Shown here: piece by piece, positions 56,814-64,000 of the stretch | Numbering within the stretch: position 1 is the first letter of the stretch | How the letters are laid out: the number at the start of each line of letters is the position of its first letter | Source of the DNA: Streptomyces avicenniae | GTDB lineage: Bacteria; Actinomycetota; Actinomycetes; Streptomycetales; Streptomycetaceae | DNA length: 64,000 nucleotides | Reading direction: 5' to 3' | NCBI RefSeq assembly: GCF_000719135.1 | Contig: NZ_JOEK01000001.1 | Coordinates: forward strand, 1-64,000 | Program-made: the position numbers and the translations under genes | The notes under the pieces: generated by a model | Told to the model about the DNA's origin: nothing | Databases searched by the model: none | Seen by the model: only the letters and a program-made list of their open reading frames with translations

Positions 56814-57563
56814 ATGAGTGCGGTGAGCAGCGTGAGCTGCCTACAGGCGAACGAGTGGATCTGCGGGGAGTACGTCCGCGACCGCGCCGACGAGCTCACC
56901 GATGCCACGGTGGAGCACATCGTCATCACGGCGACCGCGATCGGCATCGCCCTCGTCGTCGCCCTGCCCCTGGCGCTGCTCGCGCGGCGCTGGCGGCTGG
57001 CCGCCGGGGGCATCCTGGGCGCGACGACCGTCCTCTACACCGTGCCGACCCTGGCGATGTACGCGCTGCTGCTGCCGGTGTTCGGCATCTCCATGTCGGT
57101 GGTGGTCTGCGGACTGGTCCTCTACTCCCTCACGGTTCTCGTTCGCAACACCTTGGAAGGTTTGCGCGCGGTACCCGACGAGGCCCGCGAGGCGGCCCGC
57201 GGGCTCGGCTACGGGCGGTTGCGGCTCCTGCTCACCGTCGAGTTGCCGCTCGCCCTGCCCGCCCTCATGGCGGGCGTCAGGATCGCCACGGTCTCGGCCG
57301 TCTCGCTCACCACGGTCGGCGCCATCGTCGGCTACGGCGGGCTGGGCAACCTCATCTACTCCGGCATGGACAGCTACTTCAAGGCCCAGGTCCTCACCGC
57401 GTCCGTCCTGTGCGTCGTGCTCGCCGTGGCCTCCGACCTGCTGCTGCTCCTCGCCCAGCGCCTGCTGACCCCCTGGGCCCGCGCGGGCGGACGACGGCGG
57501 TGGCGACGGCGGGCCGCCGTACCGCAGCAGGACACGCTGACGAAGATCTCCGGGACGGTGTGA
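56814..57563 (+). CDS. osmoprotectant ABC transporter permease (OpuCB-like)
   Basis: A 249-residue BPD_transp_1 permease with about six TM helices and the EAA loop EAREAARGLGYGRLRLLLTVELPLALPAL. IYSGMDSYFKAQVL is typical of glycine-betaine type permeases. It begins the divergent operon, followed after one base by the second permease, so the two are probably a heteromeric channel. Confidence 0.93.
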   Translation: MSAVSSVSCLQANEWICGEYVRDRADELTDATVEHIVITATAIGIALVVALPLALLARRWRLAAGGILGATTVLYTVPTLAMYALLLPVFGISMSVVVCGLVLYSLTVLVRNTLEGLRAVPDEAREAARGLGYGRLRLLLTVELPLALPALMAGVRIATVSAVSLTTVGAIVGYGGLGNLIYSGMDSYFKAQVLTASVLCVVLAVASDLLLLLAQRLLTPWARAGGRRRWRRRAAVPQQDTLTKISGTV

Positions 57564-57564
57564 C

Positions 57565-58302
57565 ATGGGAAGTGTCGAAGAAGCCTGGGACTGGCTCGGC
57601 GACGGGTCCAACTGGTCAGGACCCGCCGGTATCTGGCACCGGCTGAACGAACATCTCCAGCTCACCGGCCTGTGCCTGCTGATCTCCTGCGCCATAGCCC
57701 TGCCCCTCGCCCTGTGGCTCGGCCACAACGGCGGACGGCGCTTCGGCGGCGCCCTGGCCATCAACATCTCGAACGCGGGCCGCGCCGTCCCCACCTTCGC
57801 CGTGCTCGTCCTCCTCACCCTCGGCCCCCTCGGCCGCCACGGCGAACTGCCCACGATCATCGCGCTCGTCCTCTTCGCCGTGCCGCCCCTGCTGACCAAC
57901 GCGTACGTCGGCATCTCCACGGCCGACCGCGACGTCGTCCAGGCCGCGCGCGGCATGGGCATGTCCAGGACGCAGCTGCTCGGCCGCGTCGAGGTACCGC
58001 TGGCGTTCCCGCTGATCATGACCGGCGTGCGCACCGCCGCCGTGCAGATCGTGGCCACGGCGACGCTCGCCGCGCTGCCGGGCGGCGGCGGCCTCGGCCG
58101 CATCATCACCGCGGGCTTCGCCACCTACCGCACGGGCCAGGTCGTGGCGGGCGCCCTGCTCGTCGCCCTGCTCGCCCTCGCCATCGAGGGGCTGCTCGTC
58201 CTCGCACAGCGCCTCCTCGACCCGACCCCCCGCCGCGCGACGCCCCGGCGCCGCGCGTCAAGAACCACCCAGTCAGAACCTGTTGGACGGAGAATTTCGT
58301 GA
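57565..58302 (+). CDS. osmoprotectant ABC transporter permease (OpuCD-like)
   Basis: A 245-residue permease with six TM helices and the EAA-like loop VVQAARGMGMSRTQLLGRVEVPLAFPLI. LGPLGRHGELPTIIALVLFAVPPLLTNAYVG matches OpuC/ProW permeases. It follows OpuCB by one base and overlaps the substrate-binding protein gene by GTGA, so the three form one operon. Confidence 0.93.
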   Translation: MGSVEEAWDWLGDGSNWSGPAGIWHRLNEHLQLTGLCLLISCAIALPLALWLGHNGGRRFGGALAINISNAGRAVPTFAVLVLLTLGPLGRHGELPTIIALVLFAVPPLLTNAYVGISTADRDVVQAARGMGMSRTQLLGRVEVPLAFPLIMTGVRTAAVQIVATATLAALPGGGGLGRIITAGFATYRTGQVVAGALLVALLALAIEGLLVLAQRLLDPTPRRATPRRRASRTTQSEPVGRRIS

Positions 58303-59303
58303 CCTCGACATCCAAGCGCCGTCATCGCACCGCGCTGCTCACCGTCGGCGGCATCGCCGCGCTGTCCCTGACGCTCGGCGCCTGCGGAGGCGGCGACAGC
58401 CTGGAGGAGGAAGGCAGCGGCGGAAGCGGCGGCAGCACCGAGCCCGGCGAGGGCGGCGGTGAGAGCGGCGGCTCGCTGACCATCGGCGGCGCGAACTTCA
58501 CCGAGGCCACCATCATGGCCGAGCTGTACGCCCAGGTCCTCGCGGACGCCGGGTACGACACGGACATCGCCACCGTCGAAGGCCGGGAGCTGTACGAGCC
58601 CGAGCTGGAGAGCGGCGGCATCGACATCGTCCCCGAGTACGCGGCGACGCTGGCCGAGTTCCTGAACGCGCAGGTCAACGGCCCCGACGCCGAGCCGGTC
58701 GCCACCTCGGACGCCGACGAGACCGTCGCCGCCCTGCGCGAGCTGGCCGAGCCGCGCGGCCTGACCGTGCTGGACGCGGGCGAGGCGGTGGACCAGAACG
58801 CGTTCGCCGTCAGCCAGGAGTTCGCCGAGGAGAACGACCTCCAGACGCTCACCGACCTCGGCGAGTCCGGCCTGCCGATCCGGCTGGCGGCGGGCGACGA
58901 GTGCCCCGAGCGCTACTTCTGCGAGCCGGGCCTTGAGGAGGTCTACGGCATCGACATCACCGAGATCGACCCGCGCGGCGTCGGCACCGTGCAGTCCAAG
59001 CAGGCCGTGGCGGACGGCGAGGACCAGCTCGCGCTCGTCACCACCACCGACGCGACGCTGGAGGACTTCGGCCTCGTCCTCCTGGAGGACGACCAGAACC
59101 TCCAGCTCGCAGACAACCTGCTGCCTGTCCTCAACACCGAGAGCGCGGGCGACCCGGAGATCGCCGCGGCGCTCGACGAGCTGACCGCCACCCTCACCAC
59201 CGAGGACCTGATCGAGCTGAACCGCCAGGTGGACTCCGAGCGCCGCCAGGCCGAGGAGGTCGCCCGCGAGTACCTGGAGGAGAAGGGTCTCGTCGGCGCC
59301 TGA
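58299..59303 (+). CDS. osmoprotectant-binding lipoprotein (OpuAC domain)
   Basis: A 334-residue substrate-binding protein: lipobox LTLGAC (Cys near residue 29), a Gly/Ser/Glu linker, then an OpuAC domain (LTIGGANFTEATIMAELYAQVL, GIDIVPEYAATLAEFL, ALVTTTDATLEDFGLVLLEDD). It should capture glycine betaine, choline or ectoine outside the cell. GTG 58299 overlaps the permease stop (GTGA) and follows GGAG. Confidence 0.95.
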   Translation: MTSTSKRRHRTALLTVGGIAALSLTLGACGGGDSLEEEGSGGSGGSTEPGEGGGESGGSLTIGGANFTEATIMAELYAQVLADAGYDTDIATVEGRELYEPELESGGIDIVPEYAATLAEFLNAQVNGPDAEPVATSDADETVAALRELAEPRGLTVLDAGEAVDQNAFAVSQEFAEENDLQTLTDLGESGLPIRLAAGDECPERYFCEPGLEEVYGIDITEIDPRGVGTVQSKQAVADGEDQLALVTTTDATLEDFGLVLLEDDQNLQLADNLLPVLNTESAGDPEIAAALDELTATLTTEDLIELNRQVDSERRQAEEVAREYLEEKGLVGA

Positions 59304-59317
59304 CGGAGCCCCTGAAC

Positions 59318-59375
59318 CCCCGGAGGGAACGCCCCGCGCGACCGTTGATAACCAGCAGGGCACAACCCTCCGGGG
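59318..59375 (+). repeat. widely spaced inverted repeat after the osmoprotectant operon
   Basis: CCCCGGAGGG (59318-59327) and CCCTCCGGGG (59366-59375) form a 10-bp stem across a 38-base loop. It lies between the operon end and the promoter of the next gene. It may act as a terminator. Confidence 0.45.
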
Positions 59376-59403
59376 CCACTCCCCCGGGCTCGCGCGACCA
59401 CGG

Positions 59404-59409
59404 TAAGTT
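59404..59409 (+). promoter_or_regulatory. -10 hexamer for a leaderless mRNA
   Basis: TAAGTT ends 7 bases before the ATG at 59417, with no ribosome site. Confidence 0.5.
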
Positions 59410-59416
59410 TCGCCTC

Positions 59417-60196
59417 ATGGCCCGTGGACGTCACCGCAGCTCGGCGCTGCACCGTGTGCTGATCCCGGCCGCGCTCGGCAGCGTCGCGCTGCTGTGCGCG
59501 GCCGTCGCATGGCTGGTCGGCGGGCCGCCCGCCGACCGGGACGCCCTCGTGCTGCGCGTCCTGGTGGCCGTCGCCGCGTTCGCCGCCGTGGCGGGCGCCG
59601 CACTGCTGCGCCGCTGGGACGCGGACGGGGCCAGGCGGCTCGCCCGCGAGCGCGCCGAGAAGGCACGGCTCAGCTGGCGCGCCGAGGAGCGCCAGGCCGA
59701 GGTGGAGGAGTCGCAGGAACTGGTCACCGCGCTGGAGGAGAAGATCCGCGGCAAGCGCGGCGAGCTGGGCAGGCTGCGCTCCGAGCACGCCGACCTGCTG
59801 CGCCGCTACGCCACCGCCGAGAGCGAGCGCGCCCGCGCGCTGGAAGGCCGCCGCAGGCTGGCCCTTGAGGCGTCGCAGCCCGCGCGCGCCCTGTCGGCGG
59901 CCCCCGCCGACCACCGTACGCAGGACGGCGCGCCCACCCCGCTCACGTACCGCCTCGCGCACGACGCGCTGATCCGCCTCGCCCGCACCGCGCCCCGCGA
60001 GGAGCCGCGCCCCGAACCGGAGGCCGCGCCCGAGCCCGAGCCCGAGCCCGTGAACGCGGCCGAGCCCGCGCCCGTGCCCGCGTCCGACCAGAGCGAACGC
60101 CGCCAGCTCCCCCCTGCCCCCCGCAAGCCCGCCCCGATCCAGCGCACGGGCGGCGGCTTCGACTTCTTCGGGACCGGCACCCCGGGCAAGCCCTGA
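59417..60196 (+). CDS. coiled-coil membrane protein (DUF6779-like)
   Basis: A 259-residue protein with two N-terminal TM helices (VLIPAALGSVALLCAAVAWLV and LVLRVLVAVAAFAAVAGAALL), a coiled coil (about residues 70-150; ERQAEVEESQELVTALEEKI) and a Pro/Ala/Glu-rich disordered tail ending in FDFFGTGTPGKP. It resembles a conserved streptomycete family I think is DUF6779; I am not certain of that accession. The function is unknown. Confidence 0.8.
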   Translation: MARGRHRSSALHRVLIPAALGSVALLCAAVAWLVGGPPADRDALVLRVLVAVAAFAAVAGAALLRRWDADGARRLARERAEKARLSWRAEERQAEVEESQELVTALEEKIRGKRGELGRLRSEHADLLRRYATAESERARALEGRRRLALEASQPARALSAAPADHRTQDGAPTPLTYRLAHDALIRLARTAPREEPRPEPEAAPEPEPEPVNAAEPAPVPASDQSERRQLPPAPRKPAPIQRTGGGFDFFGTGTPGKP

Positions 60197-60246
60197 CCCC
60201 CGGCCACCCACCGAACACCGGTCCCCGTCGGCGTGCCGGTGAACCG

Positions 60247-60277
60247 TTGACTCTCCCTTCGGGGGAGACCCGAGACT
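60247..60277 (+). promoter_or_regulatory. MerR-type promoter (19-bp spacer with dyad)
   Basis: TTGACT (60247-60252) and GAGACT (60272-60277) are separated by 19 bases, the over-long spacing typical of MerR targets. The spacer carries the dyad TCTCCC/GGGAGA (60252-60257 with 60263-60268). The -10 ends 7 bases before the ATG at 60285, so the mRNA should be leaderless. Confidence 0.75.
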
Positions 60278-60284
60278 GACGCGC

Positions 60285-61862
60285 ATGCACGTCGATGGCG
60301 GCACGTTCTGGAGCATCGGGGAGGTCGCCCGGAAGACCGGCCTGTCGGTCAAGCTGATCAGGCACTGGTCCGACCTCGGGCTCGTCCACCCGGAACACCG
60401 GACCCCCGCCGGTTACCGGCTGTACGGCACCGACGCACTGGCCCGCCTGCGACTGGCCAGGACCCTGCGCGGGCTGGGCCTGGGGCTGGCGGCGATCCGT
60501 GACGTGCTCGAACGCGGCAACAGCCTCGCCGACGTGGCCGCGACGCACATCGACGCGCTGGAGCGACAGATCGGCACGCTGCGCACGCAGCAGGCGGTCC
60601 TGCGCTCCGTCATCCGCCGCGACACCACCGCCGAGGGGCTCACCACCGTGACCGATCTCGCCCGCATGTCCGCCGCAGAACGCCGGGACGTCATCCAGGA
60701 GTTCGTCACCGACGCCCTGGGCGACCTCGACGTGCCCACCTACCGGCGCGGCCTCCTCGCGGCCACGCCCGACCTGCCCGCCGACCCCACCGACGAGCAG
60801 GTGGACGCCTGGCTCGAACTGGGCGAGCTGGTGCGGACCCCCGCCCTGCGTGACGGCCTGCGCCGGATGGCCGACTACGCCGCCGCGCACCATCCCGGCG
60901 AACACGACGACGGCGCGGTACGCGACGCGGAGCGCGTGACGGACGACTGGCTGCGCCGCGTGGAGGCCGCGACGGCGCGGGGCGTCGTACCGGACTCACC
61001 GGCGGCGGACCCCGTCGTCACCGCGATCGTCGCGGCCTGGCTCCCCACGCAACCGGCCCGGCCGGGGGTGCCGCGCGTCGATGGCGCGGCGGCCAGGCGC
61101 CTGCTCCTCCAGCAGCTCGACGTGGCCGCAGACCCGCACGTCGAGCGGTACTGGCAGTTGCTGTGCCTCATCAACGGCCGACCGGTACGGCCCGGCATGG
61201 CGGCGCAGGGACGGTGGCTGCGGGCGGCGCTGCGGGCGCACCCGGAGCCGGGGGCGCGGGCCGCGCGGCTGGCGGAGATCTACGACGAGGGCGGGGACGC
61301 CTGGGGCCCGGCCGGTGTGCTCCCCGTCTGCGGGGAGGTCCTGGACGCGGTCGCGGGGCTCGTCCTCGCCGTGGCCCCGGCCCAGTTCGGCCGCCCGACG
61401 CCCTGCGCCGACTGGGACGTCCGGGCGCTCCTCGACCATCTGGTCTGGGAGAACCTGCTGTGGGCCGGTCTCGCCGAGGGAACCCCACGCTCCGACTTCA
61501 CCGCCGACCACCTGGGCGACGACCACGTCGCGGCCTTCGATGCCGCCTCCCGGGCCGCACGGCGGGCCTTCGCCCGCCCCGGCATGCTGGAACGACGCTA
61601 CGGCCCGGCCCCGGGGCGGCGGATCGTCGAACAACTGGTGATCGAGATGCTGGTGCACGGCTGGGACCTGGCCCAGGCCATCGGCCACCCCTTCGACGTC
61701 CCGCAGCACATCGCCGAGGCGGCACTCCCCGTCGTCCACGAGATCTACGGCAACCAACCCCGCCCTCCCGGCGCATCCTTCGCCGCACCACACCCAGCAC
61801 ACGACACCGCCACACCACTCGACAAACTAGCCGCCTACCTGGGCCGCACCCCGGCCAGCTGA
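60285..61862 (+). CDS. fusion of a MerR-family regulator with a TIGR03086-type (maleylpyruvate isomerase-like) domain
   Basis: A 525-residue protein. Residues about 8-75 are a MerR winged HTH (WSIGEVARKTGLSVKLIRHW, AGYRLYGTDALARLRLARTL), followed by a coiled-coil helix and about 250 residues typical of long MerR proteins. From about 345 a DinB-like/TIGR03086 domain follows: LDAVAGLVLAVAPAQFGRP, TPCADWDVRALLDHLVW, then a metal-type MLVHGWDLAQAIG (the H-x-W-D signature). Such domains use mycothiol or a metal. The promoter upstream is a classic MerR type, so the gene probably regulates itself. Confidence 0.82.
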   Translation: MHVDGGTFWSIGEVARKTGLSVKLIRHWSDLGLVHPEHRTPAGYRLYGTDALARLRLARTLRGLGLGLAAIRDVLERGNSLADVAATHIDALERQIGTLRTQQAVLRSVIRRDTTAEGLTTVTDLARMSAAERRDVIQEFVTDALGDLDVPTYRRGLLAATPDLPADPTDEQVDAWLELGELVRTPALRDGLRRMADYAAAHHPGEHDDGAVRDAERVTDDWLRRVEAATARGVVPDSPAADPVVTAIVAAWLPTQPARPGVPRVDGAAARRLLLQQLDVAADPHVERYWQLLCLINGRPVRPGMAAQGRWLRAALRAHPEPGARAARLAEIYDEGGDAWGPAGVLPVCGEVLDAVAGLVLAVAPAQFGRPTPCADWDVRALLDHLVWENLLWAGLAEGTPRSDFTADHLGDDHVAAFDAASRAARRAFARPGMLERRYGPAPGRRIVEQLVIEMLVHGWDLAQAIGHPFDVPQHIAEAALPVVHEIYGNQPRPPGASFAAPHPAHDTATPLDKLAAYLGRTPAS

Positions 61863-61874
61863 CCCAGCAACACC

Positions 61875-62236
61875 CCCGACCACGCTCATCGGGATGACGA
61901 GGACCTGACGGGACGAGCACAGATCCGCCCGGCACTGTCATTGCCAACCCACCTCGGGATGATGAGAACCTGCCCGCTGTACCCGTTGCGTCTGAGTCAG
62001 GGCGTCCTGTTGCGATCCCACCTTGGGGTGATGAGGACGACGACTCCGAGCCCGCCCTGTGGGGACGGCTGAAGTTGCGAACCCACCTTGGGGTGATGAG
62101 GACCAGCATCGGAGACCTGGCCCTGGCCATGGACGTCCGTTGCGAACCCACCTTGGGGTGATGAGGACGTGGTGGTCATCAGGTCAGTGCGCGTTCATGA
62201 GGCCGTGTTGCGAACCCACCTTGGGGTGATGAGGAC
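61875..62236 (-). CRISPR. orphan CRISPR array: 6 repeats of 30 bases, 5 spacers
   Basis: Repeats lie at 61875-61904 (very degenerate), 61940-61969 (5 mismatches), 62009-62038 (1 mismatch), 62074-62103, 62139-62168 and 62207-62236 (identical). Spacers are 35, 39, 35, 35 and 38 bases and share no similarity with each other. The 30-base repeat holds a small dyad (CACC..GGTG). Decay at the low-coordinate end suggests the leader is beyond 62236 and transcription is on the minus strand. No cas gene occurs in the window, and repeat and spacer lengths do not fit the usual 28-29/32-33 of type I-E. Confidence 0.95.
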
Positions 62237-62586
62237 CCGAGGGTAAAGCCGCAGGTGAGCCGGTGCTTTGCGGGCTCGTGCGAGGCGGAAAGTGCAGCGA
62301 TCCGCCGGTAGTGCATCGGTGCTGGTCAGAGGCGTGCTGGAGCACGGTCCATTCTGTCAGGCGGTCGGCTGCCTCGGGCTGGTTCGGCTCGGTCGGCCCA
62401 GGCAACCGAAGCAGGCGCGCAACGCACGCACACGGGTGTGCTCGCCCAGGTTTCCCGGATCGCGCCGCACCCTCCGTACCGCCACCATTCAACCCGCCAC
62501 CTCGCCGCGAAGTCCATCGGGAGCGGCGGTGCGTCGTGGAGCGGACAGGGGTGTCGAGCACCGCCCGGCCAGCGAAGTCACCGCCC
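62237..62586. other. presumed CRISPR leader side and upstream region of the XRE gene, no gene
   Basis: The 350 bases hold no credible gene. The first part would be the CRISPR leader if the array is read on the minus strand. Nearest the repeat it contains a short AT-richer patch (GGGTAAAGCCGC). Nothing else stands out. Confidence 0.5.
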
Positions 62587-62592
62587 TATGCT
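62587..62592 (+). promoter_or_regulatory. -10 hexamer for the XRE gene
   Basis: TATGCT at 62587-62592 would start transcription about 30 bases before the ATG at 62631. No good -35 is visible. Confidence 0.4.
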
Positions 62593-62630
62593 GGAAAGTG
62601 GCTTGCCCACCAGCAGGGACGGTGACCGTC

Positions 62631-63866
62631 ATGCGGAGCAACGACGACAGCCCACCGGGGAACCGGCTGCGTGCCCTCCGGCTCGGTCTCGGCCTCACCC
62701 AGCAGCAGTTGGCCGAGCGGGCGGAACTCAGCCTCGGCGTCGTGAAGAAGATCGAACGCGGTGGCACGGCACGGCTGGAGACCTATCACACCCTGGCACG
62801 AACCCTCGGCGTCCGGACCTCCCAGCTCCTCGACACCTCCGCCCCCCACCGCGACCAACGGGACGACGACAGCGACAACCACGCCCTTCTCGCCCTGCGC
62901 CAAGTCATCGCCCCGCCGATGACGGCGACAGGATCACTCGGCCTGACGGACGATCCGGAGGCCGAACCCGATCTGCGCGCGATGTGGCAGGCGGCGGACC
63001 TGCTCGCGGACACGTACTACCGGGACGACTACGGCACGGTCGCCCAGCAGCTCCCGGCGCTCGTACGGTCCGCCCATCTCGCCGTCCGCCACTTCGACAC
63101 CGGTGCGGAGCAGACCGAGGCGCTGCGGCTGCGGGCCTGCGTACTTCAGATGGTGGGGCGCTACCTCGTGCAGGTCCGTGCCTACGACCTGGCCCAGATG
63201 GCGCTACGGGACGCCGTGCAGGACGCCGTCAGGGCCGACGACCAGGGTGGTGTGGCGGCAGCGGTCTACCAGCAAGGGTGGTCGCTGATCCGGCAGGGGC
63301 GGCTGGACGAGGCGGAGGCGGTGTCGGTCGCGACCGCCGACGTGACCGAGCCCCGACTTTCGCGGGCCTCGCGTGCGTCGCTGGGCGCGTGGGGCAAGCT
63401 GCTGGTCCATGGCTCGTCGGCGGCGGCGCGCAACAACCGGCCGCACGAGGCCAGGGAGATGCTGCGGCTGGCGCGTGCGGCGGGTATCGCGCTCGGCGGC
63501 CAGCAGGCGGTCAGTCAGGCGACGTGGGGCCGGTTCGACTGGCGCACGGTCGCCTACCAGGCGATCGAGAACCACATGACCGCCGACAACCCCGGCAGGG
63601 CCCTGGCCCTCGCGGCCAAGATGCCGCCACCGCCGAGGAACGCGACGTTCGGGCGACGCCACCTGCTGACCGTTGCCCAGGCACACGCGGCACGGAGGTC
63701 GGGCGACAAGGCGCTGGCGATCCTTCTCGACCTGTCGCGGACCTCCCCCGAGTGGCTGCGGCATCAACGCCTCGCGGCCGACGTCTTCCGCGAGGTACGC
63801 GACAAGCGTTCCCGGGCCATGTCCCGGGACCACCGCGAACTCGCCGTGCTCCTCGGCGTTCTCTAG
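62631..63866 (+). CDS. XRE-family regulator with helical (TPR-like) C-terminal region
   Basis: A 411-residue protein. Residues about 8-65 are an XRE HTH (NRLRALRLGLGLTQQQLAERAELSLGVVKKIERGG, LARTLGVRTSQLLD). The rest is a long alpha-helical region with TPR-like pairs (ADLLADTYYRDDYGTVAQQL, MALRDAVQDAVRADDQGG, AAVYQQGWSLIRQGRLDEAEAVS). It fits the large streptomycete class of such regulators, which often neighbour DUF397 genes. ATG 62631 follows a weak AGGGACGG. Its ligand or targets are unknown. Confidence 0.88.
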   Translation: MRSNDDSPPGNRLRALRLGLGLTQQQLAERAELSLGVVKKIERGGTARLETYHTLARTLGVRTSQLLDTSAPHRDQRDDDSDNHALLALRQVIAPPMTATGSLGLTDDPEAEPDLRAMWQAADLLADTYYRDDYGTVAQQLPALVRSAHLAVRHFDTGAEQTEALRLRACVLQMVGRYLVQVRAYDLAQMALRDAVQDAVRADDQGGVAAAVYQQGWSLIRQGRLDEAEAVSVATADVTEPRLSRASRASLGAWGKLLVHGSSAAARNNRPHEAREMLRLARAAGIALGGQQAVSQATWGRFDWRTVAYQAIENHMTADNPGRALALAAKMPPPPRNATFGRRHLLTVAQAHAARRSGDKALAILLDLSRTSPEWLRHQRLAADVFREVRDKRSRAMSRDHRELAVLLGVL

Positions 63867-63924
63867 AGCCACGGAACGTGCCCCACAGCGCCTCACCTCG
63901 CCCCGGAGCGATCATCTTCCATGA

Positions 63925-63954
63925 CTGTCACGTTCCGATCACCATAAGTAGCGT
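63925..63954 (+). promoter_or_regulatory. promoter of the gene at the right edge
   Basis: CTGTCA (63925-63930) and TAGCGT (63949-63954) are 18 bases apart; transcription would start near 63961, 26 bases before the ATG. Confidence 0.55.
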
Positions 63955-63986
63955 CACCGGTCTCACCTTCGCCCGAGGAGCAGACC

Positions 63987-64000
63987 ATGGCGTTCACCAG
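63987..64000 (+). CDS. 5' end of a gene cut by the window edge
   Basis: GAGGAG precedes the ATG at 63987 at a good distance and a promoter lies upstream; only MAFT and part of the next codon are visible. A small effector after an XRE regulator (for example DUF397) is common, but nothing here identifies it. Confidence 0.6.

Noticed and set aside
61163..61862. The TIGR03086 part as a separate gene starting inside the fusion
   Set aside because: No ribosome site precedes any internal start and the frame is open from 60285 through to 61862.
61997..62561. Short frames across the CRISPR array and its right flank
   Set aside because: They run through repeat and spacer DNA; the repeated SPQGG or HHPKVGS segments are translations of the repeat.

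Overview
The window is chromosomal DNA of a high-GC actinomycete, almost certainly Streptomyces or a close relative. The evidence is the very high third-position GC, many GTG starts and GTGA/ATGA stop-start overlaps, a minus-strand 16S rRNA 5' end with an actinobacterial leader, Lsr2, ClpC, DisA next to RadA, and a mycothiol-era style of regulators and transporters.

Layout. 1-442: 5' end of a 16S rRNA gene (minus) with its leader and a strong promoter. 443-3039: three-gene ABC-2 exporter. 3141-6360: MacB-like ATPase with a permease gene that is broken by a deletion plus frameshift. 6415-13578: proC, a methyltransferase, an ArsR regulator coupled to a small membrane coiled-coil protein, a membrane protein, a receptor Ser/Thr kinase with a PQQ propeller, and ilvD. 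13693-18638: Cys-rich protein, Ppx/GppA, a second ABC-2 exporter with an AT-rich operator, a TIM-barrel isomerase and a TetR regulator. 18668-25331: genome-integrity block with a sigma-like/BACON membrane protein, radA, disA, a GNAT, an anchored protein and mutY. 25350-30185: small regulators and enzymes including HxlR, a RsbW-like ATPase, a hydrolase, a TPR protein, tag and a flavin-reductase-like protein. 30277-35536: clpC, lsr2, argA-like, BlaI-like and two small genes. 35610-41031: compact NAD/pantothenate/CoA operon (DUF2520-panC-nadB-nadC-coaX). 41164-43232: LuxR response regulator and histidine kinase. 43426-48127: cold-shock-like protein, MidA-type methyltransferase facing an orphan NuoD, two PH-domain membrane proteins, and a 59-residue protein. 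48153-51316: folate genes in two divergent arms. 51882-55577: 1231-residue HTH-STAND NTPase-WD40 protein. 55600-59303: osmoprotectant ABC transporter, split divergently. 59417-61862: coiled-coil membrane protein and a MerR-TIGR03086 fusion. 61875-62236: a six-repeat CRISPR array with no cas gene nearby. 62631-63866: XRE/TPR regulator, then the first codons of another gene.

Regulation visible in the sequence. Three genes (radA, tag and the 59-residue gene at 47948) carry the TTGTCRGTG-N8-TAnnnT element known from RecA-independent DNA-damage promoters of actinobacteria (PafBC-type). About a dozen genes have a TAnnnT -10 hexamer 6-8 bases before the start codon, which predicts leaderless mRNAs. 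The MerR fusion gene has a textbook MerR promoter (19-bp spacer with a dyad). Five strong hairpin terminators are present, one of which is built into the last codons of the WD40 gene.

Most of the window is ordinary streptomycete core genome. The parts I find most worth following are the shared damage-type promoter on an undescribed 59-residue gene, the sigma/zinc-finger/TM/BACON protein, the MerR-TIGR03086 fusion, the MidA-NuoD pair, and the decaying CRISPR array without cas genes. I did not find a convincing new multi-gene system.
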